Positions 50,277 through 60,190 of a DNA stretch of 64,000 nucleotides are shown piece by piece. The notes under the pieces are model-generated. The model was not told where the DNA came from. It saw only the letters and a list, made by a program, of their open reading frames with translations, and ran no database searches. This DNA is from CAVYWD01 sp963772225 (GTDB lineage: Bacteria; Myxococcota; Myxococcia; Myxococcales; UBA5297), in assembly GCA_963772225.1 (NCBI GenBank), contig CAVYWD010000011.1, positions 682,001 through 746,000 on the forward strand, written 5' to 3'. Within the stretch, counting starts at the first letter, position 1; every line of letters starts with the position of its first letter. Made by a program: the position numbers and the translations under genes.

Positions 50277-52667
50277 TCAGAAGAAGTTGCCGATGGTGAA
50301 CTCGAAGAGGATGGGCTGGTCCACCCCTCGGCGCGTGAGCGGGATGCCCCACTCGAACCGCAGCGGGCCGATGGGAGAGAACCAGCGGAACCCGAAGCCC
50401 AGCGAGTGGAACATGCCCAGGGGCAGGTTCACGCCCGTGGCGTTGGAGTGGAAGAAGTTCTCGGACTCGGCCCAGACGTTGCCCATGTCGTAGAAGACCA
50501 GGCCGCGGATGCCCACCTTCTCGAAGATGGGGAACTCGAGCTCGAAGTTGAAGAGCAGCTGCTTGTTGCCGCCCACCGCGAAGTCGTACAGCGTCGCTTC
50601 GGGCGAGCGCTCGGTGCCCACCCGAACGGTCGGGGAGACGGTCCGGAGCGCGAAGCCGCGCAGGGTGTTGATGCCGCCGGCAAAGTAGAGCTCGCTGATG
50701 GGGATGTTGGTCCCGTTGATGTAGCCCAACGTGCCCTGCGACTTGAACACGATGCCCAGCGGCAGCGGGACGTACCACCGGGAGTTGGCGAGGTACCGGG
50801 TGAACTTGAAGCTCGCGCCGAGCCACTCCGGCGAGTACTCCACCGAGAGGCTCTGGTAGTTGCCCGCCGAGGGGAAGAGCCGGTTGTCGCGGCGGTCGTA
50901 GTTGATGGTGAGGCGAAGCGCGCTGGTCAGGCCCGAGCGGAATCGGTTGGCGAGCAGGACCTCGGTGCCGGAGCTCGAGCGCCCCGGCAGCACGTCCACC
51001 TGCTCGATGGCGTAGCCCGCGTGGACCATCAGATCCGGCGTCAGGTGATAGCCGAAGCTCAGGTCTCCGCCGTTCGAGTCGCGGATGAAGCCGTAATAGT
51101 CGAGCTGCTGCCGGAAGTAGTCGAACGACAGGATCCAGTTCGTGTCGAGGAAGTACGGGTCGACGTAGGAGAGCTGGACCAGGCTGCGCAGGGAGCTGAG
51201 CTGGGCGGACAGCGACGCGGTGGGGCCCCAGCCGAAGAGGTTGTTCTGGGAGATCTGCGCGGTGAGCAGGAAGTTCTCCACCGAGGAGAAGCCCAGGCCC
51301 ACCTGGAAGGTGCCCGTCGCCTTCTCCTTCACCGTGACGGTGACCACCACGGTCTTGTCGGACGAGCCGCGCTTGTGCGTCACGTCCACCGACTCGAAGA
51401 ATCCGAGCGCAGTGACCCGCTGCTTCGACGCGCGCAGGCCGGTGCCGTTGAAGAGCTCGCCCTCGAAGACCCGGAGCTCGCGGCGGATGACCTTGTCGCG
51501 GGTCTTCGTATTGCCGACGATCTCGATGCGCTCGATGGTGATCTTCTCGCCCTTCTGCATGTCGAAGGTGAGGTCGACGATCTTCTTTTCGGCGTCGACG
51601 GCGGTCTGCGGCGAGATGTTCGCGTAGGCGTAGCCCGAGTCGTAGTAGATGTCGGCGAGCGACATGATGTCGCGCTGCAGCTTGCTCCGGTTGAAGACTT
51701 CGCCCGGGGCGGTCTGCATCTTGGAGAGCAGCTCGCGCTTCCGGGCCTCGAGCATCTCCGGCTTCTCCACCAGGAGGTCGCCGGCGAAGTCGATCTTTCC
51801 GATGCGATACTGCTCGCCCTCGGTCACCGGGATGGTGAGGTAGAGGTGCCGTTTGTCCGGCGACAGCGGGATCTGCGGGTTCGCCACCTTCACGTGGATG
51901 AAACCGCGGTCGTAGTAGACGCCCTGGATGGCCTGGAGGTCGCGCTTGAAGACCTCTTCGCGGAACGTGCCGGCACTGGTGATGAACGAGAGGAAGTTGC
52001 CCTCGTCGGTCTGCATCGACTCGCGCAGGTCGCCGTCCTTGACCTTCTCGTTGCCGGCGAAGTGGATCCGTTTGACCTGGACCTTGGCGTGCTCGCTCAC
52101 GTCCAGGTAGACGTTGACCTCGTTGTTCTCGATGGGCTCGACCTTGGACTGCACCTCGGCCAGGAAGAAGCCCTTCTCCACGTACTTGTCCTGGAGCTTC
52201 TTGGCGTTCCGCTGGACCGCGGCCATGTCGAGGATGCTGAAGGGCTTGATGTCGACGATGTCCTTCAGGTCGTCGTCGGAGAGCTCCTTGTTGCCGCGGA
52301 TGCGGATCTCGTGGACGGCCGGCTTCTCCTGGACCCTGACCACCAGGACCGGCTTCTTGGGCACGCTCTCGTCGACCGTGAGCTCCACGTCGGAGAAGAA
52401 CCCGAGCTTGAAGACCGCCCGCAGGTCCTCCTGGGCGCGCAAGAGGTCGAGCGACATGCCGACCTTGGTCTTGAGCGCGTTTCGGACCGCGTCGGCCTCG
52501 ACGCGCCGGTTCCCCTCGACGCGCACCGCGACGAGCGGCGCAGCGCTCTCGGAGGCCTCGGGGCGGGCCTCGGAGCGGGGAGCATCGGAGGCGGCCGGCG
52601 GCACGCTCTGCCCTGGAGCAGCGAGAGGCAGCGCGAGGACCGCGAGTGCGAGGAGAGTCCGGGTCAT
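50277..52667 (-). CDS. bamA: outer-membrane assembly factor BamA
   Basis: 796 aa, full length. Signal peptide LLALAVLALPLAAPGQS, five POTRA domains (VAVRVEGNRRVEADAVRNAL; KVQVKRIHFAGNEKVKDGDL; YRIGKIDFAGDLLVEKPEML; ITIERIEIVGNTKTRDKVIR), then the 16-strand barrel with FAGGINTLRGF (the VRGF/Y loop 6 motif appears as LRGF) and final FEFTIGNFF ending in Phe, the assembly signal. Upstream partner genes lolD and lolC/E are outer-membrane delivery genes. Confidence 0.96.
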   Translation of the reverse strand: MTRTLLALAVLALPLAAPGQSVPPAASDAPRSEARPEASESAAPLVAVRVEGNRRVEADAVRNALKTKVGMSLDLLRAQEDLRAVFKLGFFSDVELTVDESVPKKPVLVVRVQEKPAVHEIRIRGNKELSDDDLKDIVDIKPFSILDMAAVQRNAKKLQDKYVEKGFFLAEVQSKVEPIENNEVNVYLDVSEHAKVQVKRIHFAGNEKVKDGDLRESMQTDEGNFLSFITSAGTFREEVFKRDLQAIQGVYYDRGFIHVKVANPQIPLSPDKRHLYLTIPVTEGEQYRIGKIDFAGDLLVEKPEMLEARKRELLSKMQTAPGEVFNRSKLQRDIMSLADIYYDSGYAYANISPQTAVDAEKKIVDLTFDMQKGEKITIERIEIVGNTKTRDKVIRRELRVFEGELFNGTGLRASKQRVTALGFFESVDVTHKRGSSDKTVVVTVTVKEKATGTFQVGLGFSSVENFLLTAQISQNNLFGWGPTASLSAQLSSLRSLVQLSYVDPYFLDTNWILSFDYFRQQLDYYGFIRDSNGGDLSFGYHLTPDLMVHAGYAIEQVDVLPGRSSSGTEVLLANRFRSGLTSALRLTINYDRRDNRLFPSAGNYQSLSVEYSPEWLGASFKFTRYLANSRWYVPLPLGIVFKSQGTLGYINGTNIPISELYFAGGINTLRGFALRTVSPTVRVGTERSPEATLYDFAVGGNKQLLFNFELEFPIFEKVGIRGLVFYDMGNVWAESENFFHSNATGVNLPLGMFHSLGFGFRWFSPIGPLRFEWGIPLTRRGVDQPILFEFTIGNFF

Positions 52668-52858
52668 CCTGTAGGGGATCGTCGGGGAGGTCGGCGTCAA
52701 AGACCCGCGAAGACTAGTGAACTGCGCGCTACGCTACAATCGAAATCGGCTCCTGGCCTGCGCACCCTGGAAGGCGGAGCCGCGACGGCGCGCGATGGGA
52801 ACCCGGGCGCCGACGTTCTCTTCCCAGGCTCACGCGTGCCCTGACGGCCAGGCCGCCT

Positions 52859-53548
<690 letters not shown>

Positions 53549-53579
53549 GGTTGACCTCGAGAGACTTTGGGGGCCAGCG

Positions 53580-55541
53580 CTACTCGTTGCGCAGCCCCTC
53601 CACCGGCGAGAGGCGCGAGGCGCGCGTCGCCGGGTAGATGGTCGCCAGGTACGAGAGCAGGACAGCCAGGAACGCGACACCCGCGAACTGCAGCGCGTCG
53701 AGCTTCACCGGCAGCTTGTCGATGTAATAGACCTCGGCGTCCAGGTGGATGCCCACCTTGTCCACGACGAGGCAGAGCAGGAACCCGAGCACCAGGCCCA
53801 CCGCCGTCCCCAACAGGCCGATCATCAGGCCCTCCAAAACGAACACCTTCATCACGCTGGTGTCGGTCGCGCCCATCGACTTGAGGATGGCGATCTCCTT
53901 GCTCTTCTCCAAGACCATCATGATGAGCGTGGAGACGATGTTGAAGCAGGCGACCAGCACGATGAACGCGAGGATGACCGCCATGACCAGCTTCTCGAGC
54001 CGCAGCGCCGAGAAGAGGTTGCGGTTCATCTCGCCCCAGTCCTTGGTCCGGTACGGGTAGCCGTCGAGCGTCTGGAGCACCTGCCTCGTGATCTGTCGGG
54101 TGTTGTCGATGTCGTCGGTCTTGAGCTCGAGGCCGGTCACCGTCTCGCCCAGACCGAAGAACCGCTGCGCCTCGGGGAGCGCGATGTACGCGAACTTCGC
54201 GTCGTACTCGTACATGCCCGAGAAGAAGATGCCGGCCACCCGGAACGGGCGGCTCTTGGGCATGGGGCCGGTGGGGCCGAGGTCGCCTCCCAGCGGGCTG
54301 ATCACGTTGACCCGGTCGCCGACCATCACCTTGAGCGAGTGGGCGAGCTCTTTGCCGAGCACGATGCCGGGCACCGCGCCGCCAGCGTCGGCCTCCTTCT
54401 TCTTGAGGATCCAGTCCTCGTCGAGCGCCCCCTCGGAGTCCGAGCCGCCGTGCGCGCGAGCGCCCGGCTTCGCGTCGCCCTTTCGCGGCTCGGCCGAAGG
54501 CTCGTCGTCGGCGTCGCCCTGGCCCAGGCGCCGCGGCCCCGTCGGGAACGCGGGGATCTTGTCGGGCTGGTCCAGCCACTCCAGCCGGCCCTCCTTTAGG
54601 TTCTGCTTGAGGCTCGCCACCTGGTCGACGGTCTTGGGCTCGATGCCCTTGACGAGCGCGCCGGAGATGTTCTGGTCCGAGGAGACCATCACCTCGTTGA
54701 GGATGAACGGCGTCACGCCGGTGACGCCCCGGACCCGCCGCACCTGCTCGGCGACGTCGCGCCACTCCTTGAAGTCGGTGCCGTACTTGAGCACCACCGC
54801 GTGCGCGTTGGTCCCGACGATCTTGCTCTTCAAGTCGAGCTCGAAGCCGCTCATCACCGAGAGCACGACGGTGAGCGCGAGGACGCCGACCGCCACGCCG
54901 CCCACCGAGATCTCCGTCATGATCATCGTCGGCGACTTCTTGCGCAGGCGCAGGTGGCTTCGGGCGATGAACGCCTCGTAGGAGAAGCGCAGGTCGAGCG
55001 ACCCGCTGCCGGCGAGCAGGAACCCCAAGGAGGCGCCGACGAAGGTCGAGCCCCAGATGGCCACCGCGGCGAGCGCGATGCCGCCCAAGGGGTTGTTGCC
55101 CAGCATGCTCGCCAGGTAGGCGATGTCGCTCAGCACCGGGCGCACGGGCCCCAGCGGCGAGCTCAGGGCGAACCCCAGAATGGCGGTGGCCGAGCCCGCG
55201 AACGCGAGGCCGGAGGCGAAGATCTCGAAGAAGCCGATTCTTCGGACCCAGGCTGCGCCGGCGAAGCCCGATGCGGCCGCGAGCAGCAGGGCGAGCCCGC
55301 CCGCCACGCCCAGCGCGCGCTCGGGCGCGAGCCCCAGCCGGCTGGAGAGCACCGCGGTGCCGAAGACCGCCGCCGCGCCGGCAAGCGCTTGCCCGGCGAG
55401 CGTGGTGGCCAGGAACCGCAGCGAGAACGGCACGGGCCCGGACCGGCGCGCCGCGCGCTCGCCCTTGGCCAGGGCGACGGCCGCCGGGGACGCCGAGAGC
55501 AGGGGCTTTTCTGTCTGCGAAGGAGCTTCCACTTCGGGCAT
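53580..55541 (-). CDS. lipoprotein-release permease LolC/LolE with N-terminal extension
   Basis: 653 aa, against about 400 for LolC/E. Residues ~35-190 are an added membrane region with four hydrophobic stretches (LGVAGGLALLLAAASGFAGA; FASGLAFAGSATAILGFALS; IALAAVAIWGSTFVGASLGF). The core starts YEAFIARSHLRLRKKSPTMI and has the FtsX-like end helices (MAVILAFIVLVACFNIVSTL; GTAVGLVLGFLLCLVVD). A 50-residue acidic loop (GDADDEPSAEPRKGDAKPG) interrupts the periplasmic domain. It pairs with LolD to hand lipoproteins to the outer membrane. Confidence 0.93.
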   Translation of the reverse strand: MPEVEAPSQTEKPLLSASPAAVALAKGERAARRSGPVPFSLRFLATTLAGQALAGAAAVFGTAVLSSRLGLAPERALGVAGGLALLLAAASGFAGAAWVRRIGFFEIFASGLAFAGSATAILGFALSSPLGPVRPVLSDIAYLASMLGNNPLGGIALAAVAIWGSTFVGASLGFLLAGSGSLDLRFSYEAFIARSHLRLRKKSPTMIMTEISVGGVAVGVLALTVVLSVMSGFELDLKSKIVGTNAHAVVLKYGTDFKEWRDVAEQVRRVRGVTGVTPFILNEVMVSSDQNISGALVKGIEPKTVDQVASLKQNLKEGRLEWLDQPDKIPAFPTGPRRLGQGDADDEPSAEPRKGDAKPGARAHGGSDSEGALDEDWILKKKEADAGGAVPGIVLGKELAHSLKVMVGDRVNVISPLGGDLGPTGPMPKSRPFRVAGIFFSGMYEYDAKFAYIALPEAQRFFGLGETVTGLELKTDDIDNTRQITRQVLQTLDGYPYRTKDWGEMNRNLFSALRLEKLVMAVILAFIVLVACFNIVSTLIMMVLEKSKEIAILKSMGATDTSVMKVFVLEGLMIGLLGTAVGLVLGFLLCLVVDKVGIHLDAEVYYIDKLPVKLDALQFAGVAFLAVLLSYLATIYPATRASRLSPVEGLRNE

Positions 55542-55586
55542 CTTCCTTCCGAGAGGTCGGAACGTCCAACAGCCCTCGCCCTCGAG

Positions 55587-57158
55587 CTACTTCACCGGCT
55601 TGAGCAAAGGGAAGAGGATGACGTCCCGAATGGACGCCGAGTCGGTGAGCAGCATGGCGAGCCGGTCGATGCCGATGCCCTGGCCGGCGGTGGGCGGCAT
55701 GCCGTGCTCGAGGGCGCGCACGAAGTCCTCGTCGAACGGCATAGCCTCCTCGTCGCCCGTGCGGGCGAGCTCGACCTGGCGCTCGAAGCGCGCGCGCTGG
55801 TCCACCGGGTCGTTGAGCTCGCTGAAGGCGTTGCACAGCTCCATGCCCGCGGCGAACAGCTCGAAGCGGTCGGTCACCCGCCCGTCGGAGTCGCGGCGGC
55901 GGGCGAGCGGCGAGACCTCGATGGGAAAGTCGGTGACGAAGACCGGCCGGTCCTTGGGCAACTGGGGCTCGCCGACGGCCTCGAAGGCCCGGGCGATCAG
56001 GTCGCCGGGCGTCGCCTTGGTCGCCGCGTGCTCGAGCACCGCGCGCAGCTCCCGGTCGGCCTCGGCGGCGGCCGCGCGCTCGACGGCCTCCTTGAGCCCC
56101 TTCCCGCTGAGCGCGTCCTCCCGGCTGAGCCCGAAGGCCTTTGCGACGTGGTCGACCATGGAGACGCGCGGGTACGGCGGCGCGAAGTCGATGGCCTGCC
56201 CCTGGAAGGTGACGGCCGTGGAGCCGGTGACGTCCTTGGCGAGCGTCGAGAGCAGATTCTCGGTGAGGGCCATGAGGTCTTCGTAGGTGGCGAAGGCCCA
56301 GTAGAACTCGACGCTGGTGAACTCCGGGTTGTGGCGCCGGTCGATGCCCTCGTTGCGCCAGATGCGGCCTATCTCGTAGACGCGCTCGAAGCCGCCGACG
56401 ACGAGCCGCTTCAAATGCAGCTCAGTGGCGATGCGCATCTTCAAATTCAGGTCCAGCGCGTTGTGGTGCGTGGAGAACGGGCGAGCGGCGGCGCCGCCGG
56501 CCTCCTCGGGCTTATGGAGCGTGGGCGTCTCCACCTCGATGAAGCCCTTGTCGTCGAGGAAGCGCTGGATGCCGCGGACAATTTTGTGGCGCTTGATGAA
56601 GATGTCGCGCACGCCGTCGGTGACGATGAGGTCCAGGTAGCGCTGGCGGCAGCGGGTCTCGATGTCGGCCAGCCCGTGCCACTTGTCGGGCAACGGGCGC
56701 AGCGACTTGGTGAGGATTTGAAATTCCTTGGCGACGAGCGTGAGCTCGCCGGTCTTGGTGCGGGTGCACTTTCCCTTCGCGGCCACGATGTCGCCCAGGT
56801 CGAGGAGCTTGTAGACCTCGAAGTCCTTCTCCGGGAGCTGGTCCTTCTTGACCCAAATCTGGAGGTCGCCGGTCCGGTCGCGAACTTTGAGAAAGGCGGC
56901 CTTCCCGAAGCTCTTGTTGGCGAGCACCCGGCCGCCGATGACGTAGGTTTCGGACGCGCCCTCGACCTCGGCGGCGGTCTTCAGCTCGCCCAGGGCCCGA
57001 GCGACCTCGGCGGCGGTGTGCTGCACGCCGTGGACATTGCCGAATGGGTTGACGCCCAGGCCCTTGAGCTCCTCGGCCTTCTTCAAACGAGCGTTGAAGA
57101 TCTCCTGCTCTTTCCCGAGATCATCGGGCCCGCTGCCGGTGGTGGTGGGGTCGCTCAT
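55587..57158 (-). CDS. lysS: lysyl-tRNA synthetase, class II
   Basis: About 523 aa. OB-fold anticodon domain at the N-terminus (GDLQIWVKKDQL), motif 1 region FIEVETPTLHKPEEAGG, motif 2 GRIWRNEGIDRRHNPEFTSV and motif 3 GIGIDRLAMLLTDSASIRDV. The common first gene of the lol operon in this group. The ATG at 57158 fits MSDPTTTGSGPDDLG; upstream frame is non-coding. Confidence 0.96.
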   Translation of the reverse strand: MSDPTTTGSGPDDLGKEQEIFNARLKKAEELKGLGVNPFGNVHGVQHTAAEVARALGELKTAAEVEGASETYVIGGRVLANKSFGKAAFLKVRDRTGDLQIWVKKDQLPEKDFEVYKLLDLGDIVAAKGKCTRTKTGELTLVAKEFQILTKSLRPLPDKWHGLADIETRCRQRYLDLIVTDGVRDIFIKRHKIVRGIQRFLDDKGFIEVETPTLHKPEEAGGAAARPFSTHHNALDLNLKMRIATELHLKRLVVGGFERVYEIGRIWRNEGIDRRHNPEFTSVEFYWAFATYEDLMALTENLLSTLAKDVTGSTAVTFQGQAIDFAPPYPRVSMVDHVAKAFGLSREDALSGKGLKEAVERAAAAEADRELRAVLEHAATKATPGDLIARAFEAVGEPQLPKDRPVFVTDFPIEVSPLARRRDSDGRVTDRFELFAAGMELCNAFSELNDPVDQRARFERQVELARTGDEEAMPFDEDFVRALEHGMPPTAGQGIGIDRLAMLLTDSASIRDVILFPLLKPVK

Positions 57159-57437
57159 GGCTTCGCTGCTCACACTGGAAAATGGCCCTGAGAGATCCCA
57201 GGGCCGCTGAAGGAAGCCGGACACGCTACTGGCCCCTCGCCCCGAGCGTCAAGGACGGCCCCTCATCCCCCGACCCCGCTCGCGGGGAAGGGGAGAGTCT
57301 GGGCCCCTCTCTTTTGACGGAATGGATGACCACGGCTCCAGTTCCTGCGAATGACCGGCGCCGTGGTCGAACAGGCCCCCAGCTATACCCGCCTCAAGAT
57401 TCTCCGGTGTCGTCCCCGAACGGCCTAGTCACCCCTG
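57159..57437. other. divergent promoter region lysS / OPT transporter
   Basis: No gene. The stretch should hold the lysS promoter; nothing sharper than AT-poor sequence is visible. Confidence 0.4.
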
Positions 57438-57587
57438 CCATTTCGCGGCGCCTCCAACTTCGGGTTGACGACCTGAAGTCGTCGACCCGTAGAGATGCCA
57501 CTTCGCGGCGCTTCCGACTTCGGGTTGACGACCTGAAGTCGTCGACCCGTAGAGATGCCGCTTCGCGGCGCTTCCGACTTCGGGTTA
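57438..57587. repeat. 60-bp tandem repeat, about 2.5 units, each with a hairpin
   Basis: A 60-bp unit repeats exactly in phase (57441, 57501, 57561) with few changes. Each of the two full units carries GACGAC-CTGAA-GTCGTC (57467-57483 and 57527-57543), extendable to GGT/ACC. The third is cut before the hairpin. It lies 44 bp before the OPT start, so it would be in the leader or promoter. Confidence 0.88.
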
Positions 57588-57630
57588 GGCTCGCGTCCAC
57601 CTTCAGACAAAACACCGACCGGAGCGACGC

Positions 57631-59679
57631 ATGGAACTGCCGAGCCAGGGCCCCGAAGCGTTCAAACCCTACGTGCCGCCGTCGGCGTCCATGCCCGAGC
57701 TCACGGCGCGGGCCCTGTTCGCGGGCGCCCTCTTCGGGGTCATCTTCGGCGCCGCTACCGTCTACCTCGCTCTGCGCGCCGGGCTGACGGTCTCCGCTTC
57801 CATTCCCATCGCGGTCATCGCCATCTCGCTCGGGCGCAAGTTCCTCAAGACCTCCATCCTCGAGAACAACATCATCCAGACCACTGGGTCCGCGGGCGAG
57901 TCCATCGCCGCGGGCGTGGTCTTCACTTTGCCCGGCTTCTTGTTTCTCTCGGTGGACCCGGCGACCCAGGCCTCGGTCGGGGCGGGCTACTTCAACTACG
58001 TCACGCTCTTCGCGCTCTCGCTGGTGGGCGGCATCCTGGGCGTCCTGATGATGATCCCGCTGCGCCGTTCGCTCATCGTGAAGGAGCACGGCCAGCTCAC
58101 CTACCCCGAGGGCGCGGCGTGCGCCTCGGTGCTCATCGCCGGCGACAAAGGCGGCGACTTCGCGAAGACCGCGTTCCTGGGCGTGGGCGCGGGCTTCGTC
58201 TACGCCGTGCTCCAGAAGATCTTCGGGGTCATCTCCGAGACGCCGGCCTACGTCACGCGCCAGGCGAACAAGTGGCTCCCGTCGGCCACCGTCAACGCCG
58301 ACATCACGCCCGAGTACCTGGGCGTGGGATACATCATCGGGCCGCGCATCGCGGGCGTGCTCGTCGCGGGCGGCGTGCTCGCGTGGCTGGCCATCATTCC
58401 GCTCTTGTCGGTGCTGGTCTCGCCGGACCTGATCGCCGCGCAGCTCGCCAAGGTGGGCTACGCGCCGGCGCGCTTCGGCTACGACGCGGCGGCGCACACC
58501 TTCGCCAACATGCCCGACGCGGTCTACTTCGCGTACGTTCGGCAGATTGGCGCGGGCGCGGTGGCGGCGGGCGGCTTCATCACCCTGCTCAAGACCCTGC
58601 CCACCATCGGGGCCTCGCTGCGCGACAGCATCCGCTCGCTCGGCGAGCGCCGCGCTGGCGCCGCCATCACCCGCACCGAGCACGACCTCTCGTTCGTCAC
58701 GGTCATCGCCGGGAGCCTGGGGCTCGTCGTGCTCCTCGTCCTCCTGCCGCAGATCCCGGGCGCGAGCGTGTGGAACAAGCTGCTCATCGCCCTGCTCATC
58801 ATCGCCTTCGGCTTCATCTTCGTGACCGTCTCCTCGCGCATCGTCGGCATCATCGGGTCCTCGTCGAACCCCATCTCCGGCATGACCATCGCGACGCTCA
58901 TGGCCACGGCCATGGTCTTCGTCGGCATCGGCTGGACGGGGCGCGCCTACGAGCCCATGGCGCTCGTCGTGGGCGGCATCGTCTGTATCGCCGCCGCGAA
59001 CGCCGGCGCCACGAGCCAAGACTTGAAGACCGGCTTTCTGGTGGGCAGCACGCCGCGCTACCAGCAGATCGCCCTGTTCGTCGGCGCCATCGCCTCGGCC
59101 GTCGTCATCGGCATCACCGTCACCGTCATCCACAAGGCCTACGGCATCGGCTCGCCCAAGTTCCCCGCGCCTCAGGCCACGCTCATGGCGACGCTCGTCA
59201 AGGGCTTGCTCTCCTCGAACCTCGACTGGCACTTCGTCCTGGTGGGCGCCTTCCTCTCTGTCACCATGGAGCTGTGCGACGTGAAGGCGCTCTCCTTCGC
59301 GGTGGGCGTCTACCTGCCCTTGTCCACCACCCTGCCCATCTTCGTGGGCGGCGCGCTCAAGGGCCTGGTCGACGCCTATGCCGCCCGGCGCGGCGAGAAG
59401 GTGGAGGAGAGCGAGCTCGGCGGCGGAAGCCTCTTCGCCACCGGGCTCGTGGCAGGCGGGGCGCTCACCGGGGTGCTGGTGGCGTTTCTGCAGATTCCGG
59501 AGAAGGCGAAGAACTTTCTGGAGGAGACGCTCAACCAGGGCCCGCGGCTCGTCCGGGCGCTGGGCGAGGGCGGATACGACGCGCTCGGGGTGGTGTTCTT
59601 CGCGGCGCTCGCGGCGGCTTTGGTGTGGGCGGCGCGCAGGCCGAGCCCCCAGGCGCAGGGGCAGTCGGGGAAGGGGTAG
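57631..59679 (+). CDS. OPT-family oligopeptide/metal transporter
   Basis: 682 aa with about 14-16 hydrophobic helices, normal for OPT. Family motifs: LTARALFAGALFGVIFGAAT, NNIIQTTGSAGESIAAGVVF, GQLTYPEGAACASVL (the 'YPeG' motif), GLGVGYIIGPRIAGVLVAGG-like segment at 58320-58380 and SSSNPISGMTIATLMATAM. Imports peptides or metal-chelate complexes over the inner membrane. The ATG at 57631 follows the 60-bp repeats. Confidence 0.93.
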   Translation: MELPSQGPEAFKPYVPPSASMPELTARALFAGALFGVIFGAATVYLALRAGLTVSASIPIAVIAISLGRKFLKTSILENNIIQTTGSAGESIAAGVVFTLPGFLFLSVDPATQASVGAGYFNYVTLFALSLVGGILGVLMMIPLRRSLIVKEHGQLTYPEGAACASVLIAGDKGGDFAKTAFLGVGAGFVYAVLQKIFGVISETPAYVTRQANKWLPSATVNADITPEYLGVGYIIGPRIAGVLVAGGVLAWLAIIPLLSVLVSPDLIAAQLAKVGYAPARFGYDAAAHTFANMPDAVYFAYVRQIGAGAVAAGGFITLLKTLPTIGASLRDSIRSLGERRAGAAITRTEHDLSFVTVIAGSLGLVVLLVLLPQIPGASVWNKLLIALLIIAFGFIFVTVSSRIVGIIGSSSNPISGMTIATLMATAMVFVGIGWTGRAYEPMALVVGGIVCIAAANAGATSQDLKTGFLVGSTPRYQQIALFVGAIASAVVIGITVTVIHKAYGIGSPKFPAPQATLMATLVKGLLSSNLDWHFVLVGAFLSVTMELCDVKALSFAVGVYLPLSTTLPIFVGGALKGLVDAYAARRGEKVEESELGGGSLFATGLVAGGALTGVLVAFLQIPEKAKNFLEETLNQGPRLVRALGEGGYDALGVVFFAALAAALVWAARRPSPQAQGQSGKG

Positions 59680-59827
59680 CTCGCCCACGGCCCGATGCGC
59701 GAGGTTTCGGGGCCGGCTTCGAAGGAGCGCGCGCAGGCGCCTTCCCTGCCTGCCGCGCCGCTCGCGCTTTTTCCTCGTCGACCAGGCGCTCCGTCACTTC
59801 ATGCGCGGGCGCCCTGCCGGCCGCTCC

Positions 59828-60094
59828 TCAATGCTTCGCTGAGGGGGCGAACACGGCGTCCAGGGTCACGGCATCCACCGCGCGGTTCAGCCAGGTCTTG
59901 AGCTCCGCCGGGCCTGCCTCGGCGATTTGTTTCCGGATGCGGGCAGGCAATACCACTACCCCCAGGTCCAACAGCCCGAACGCGAAGTCCAGCAGGTGAC
60001 CTCGGACTTCCTCCGGCGCGTTCACGATCCCCGAGAAGCACAGCGGGGCCGTCCACGGCTTCTTCCCTTGGTAAACCACCAGCGGGAACACCGC
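59828..60094 (-). pseudogene. internally deleted Rpn-family nuclease gene copy
   Basis: The frame reads AVFPLVVYQGKKPWTAPLCF, EEVRGHLLDFAFGLLDLG, then at once VVVLPARIRKQIAEAGPAEL and the end LDAVFAPSAKH. Compared with 62382-63393, about 125 codons between DLG and LPARVRKQ are missing, and everything before AVFP is lost. It is a decayed duplicate. Confidence 0.85.
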
Positions 60095-60190
60095 GGCCGA
60101 TGTGCGAGCTTTCGGGGCCGGCCGCAAACCGATGCGCCAGAGCGCGTCCGGCGCGCTGCGGCCGCGGCAACGGCCCAAGGGGTCAGGCGC

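Noticed and set aside
57425..57610. 61-aa repetitive ORF (20-residue repeat) on the minus strand
   Set aside because: Simply the translation of the 60-bp DNA repeat, a multiple of three; no upstream signal.
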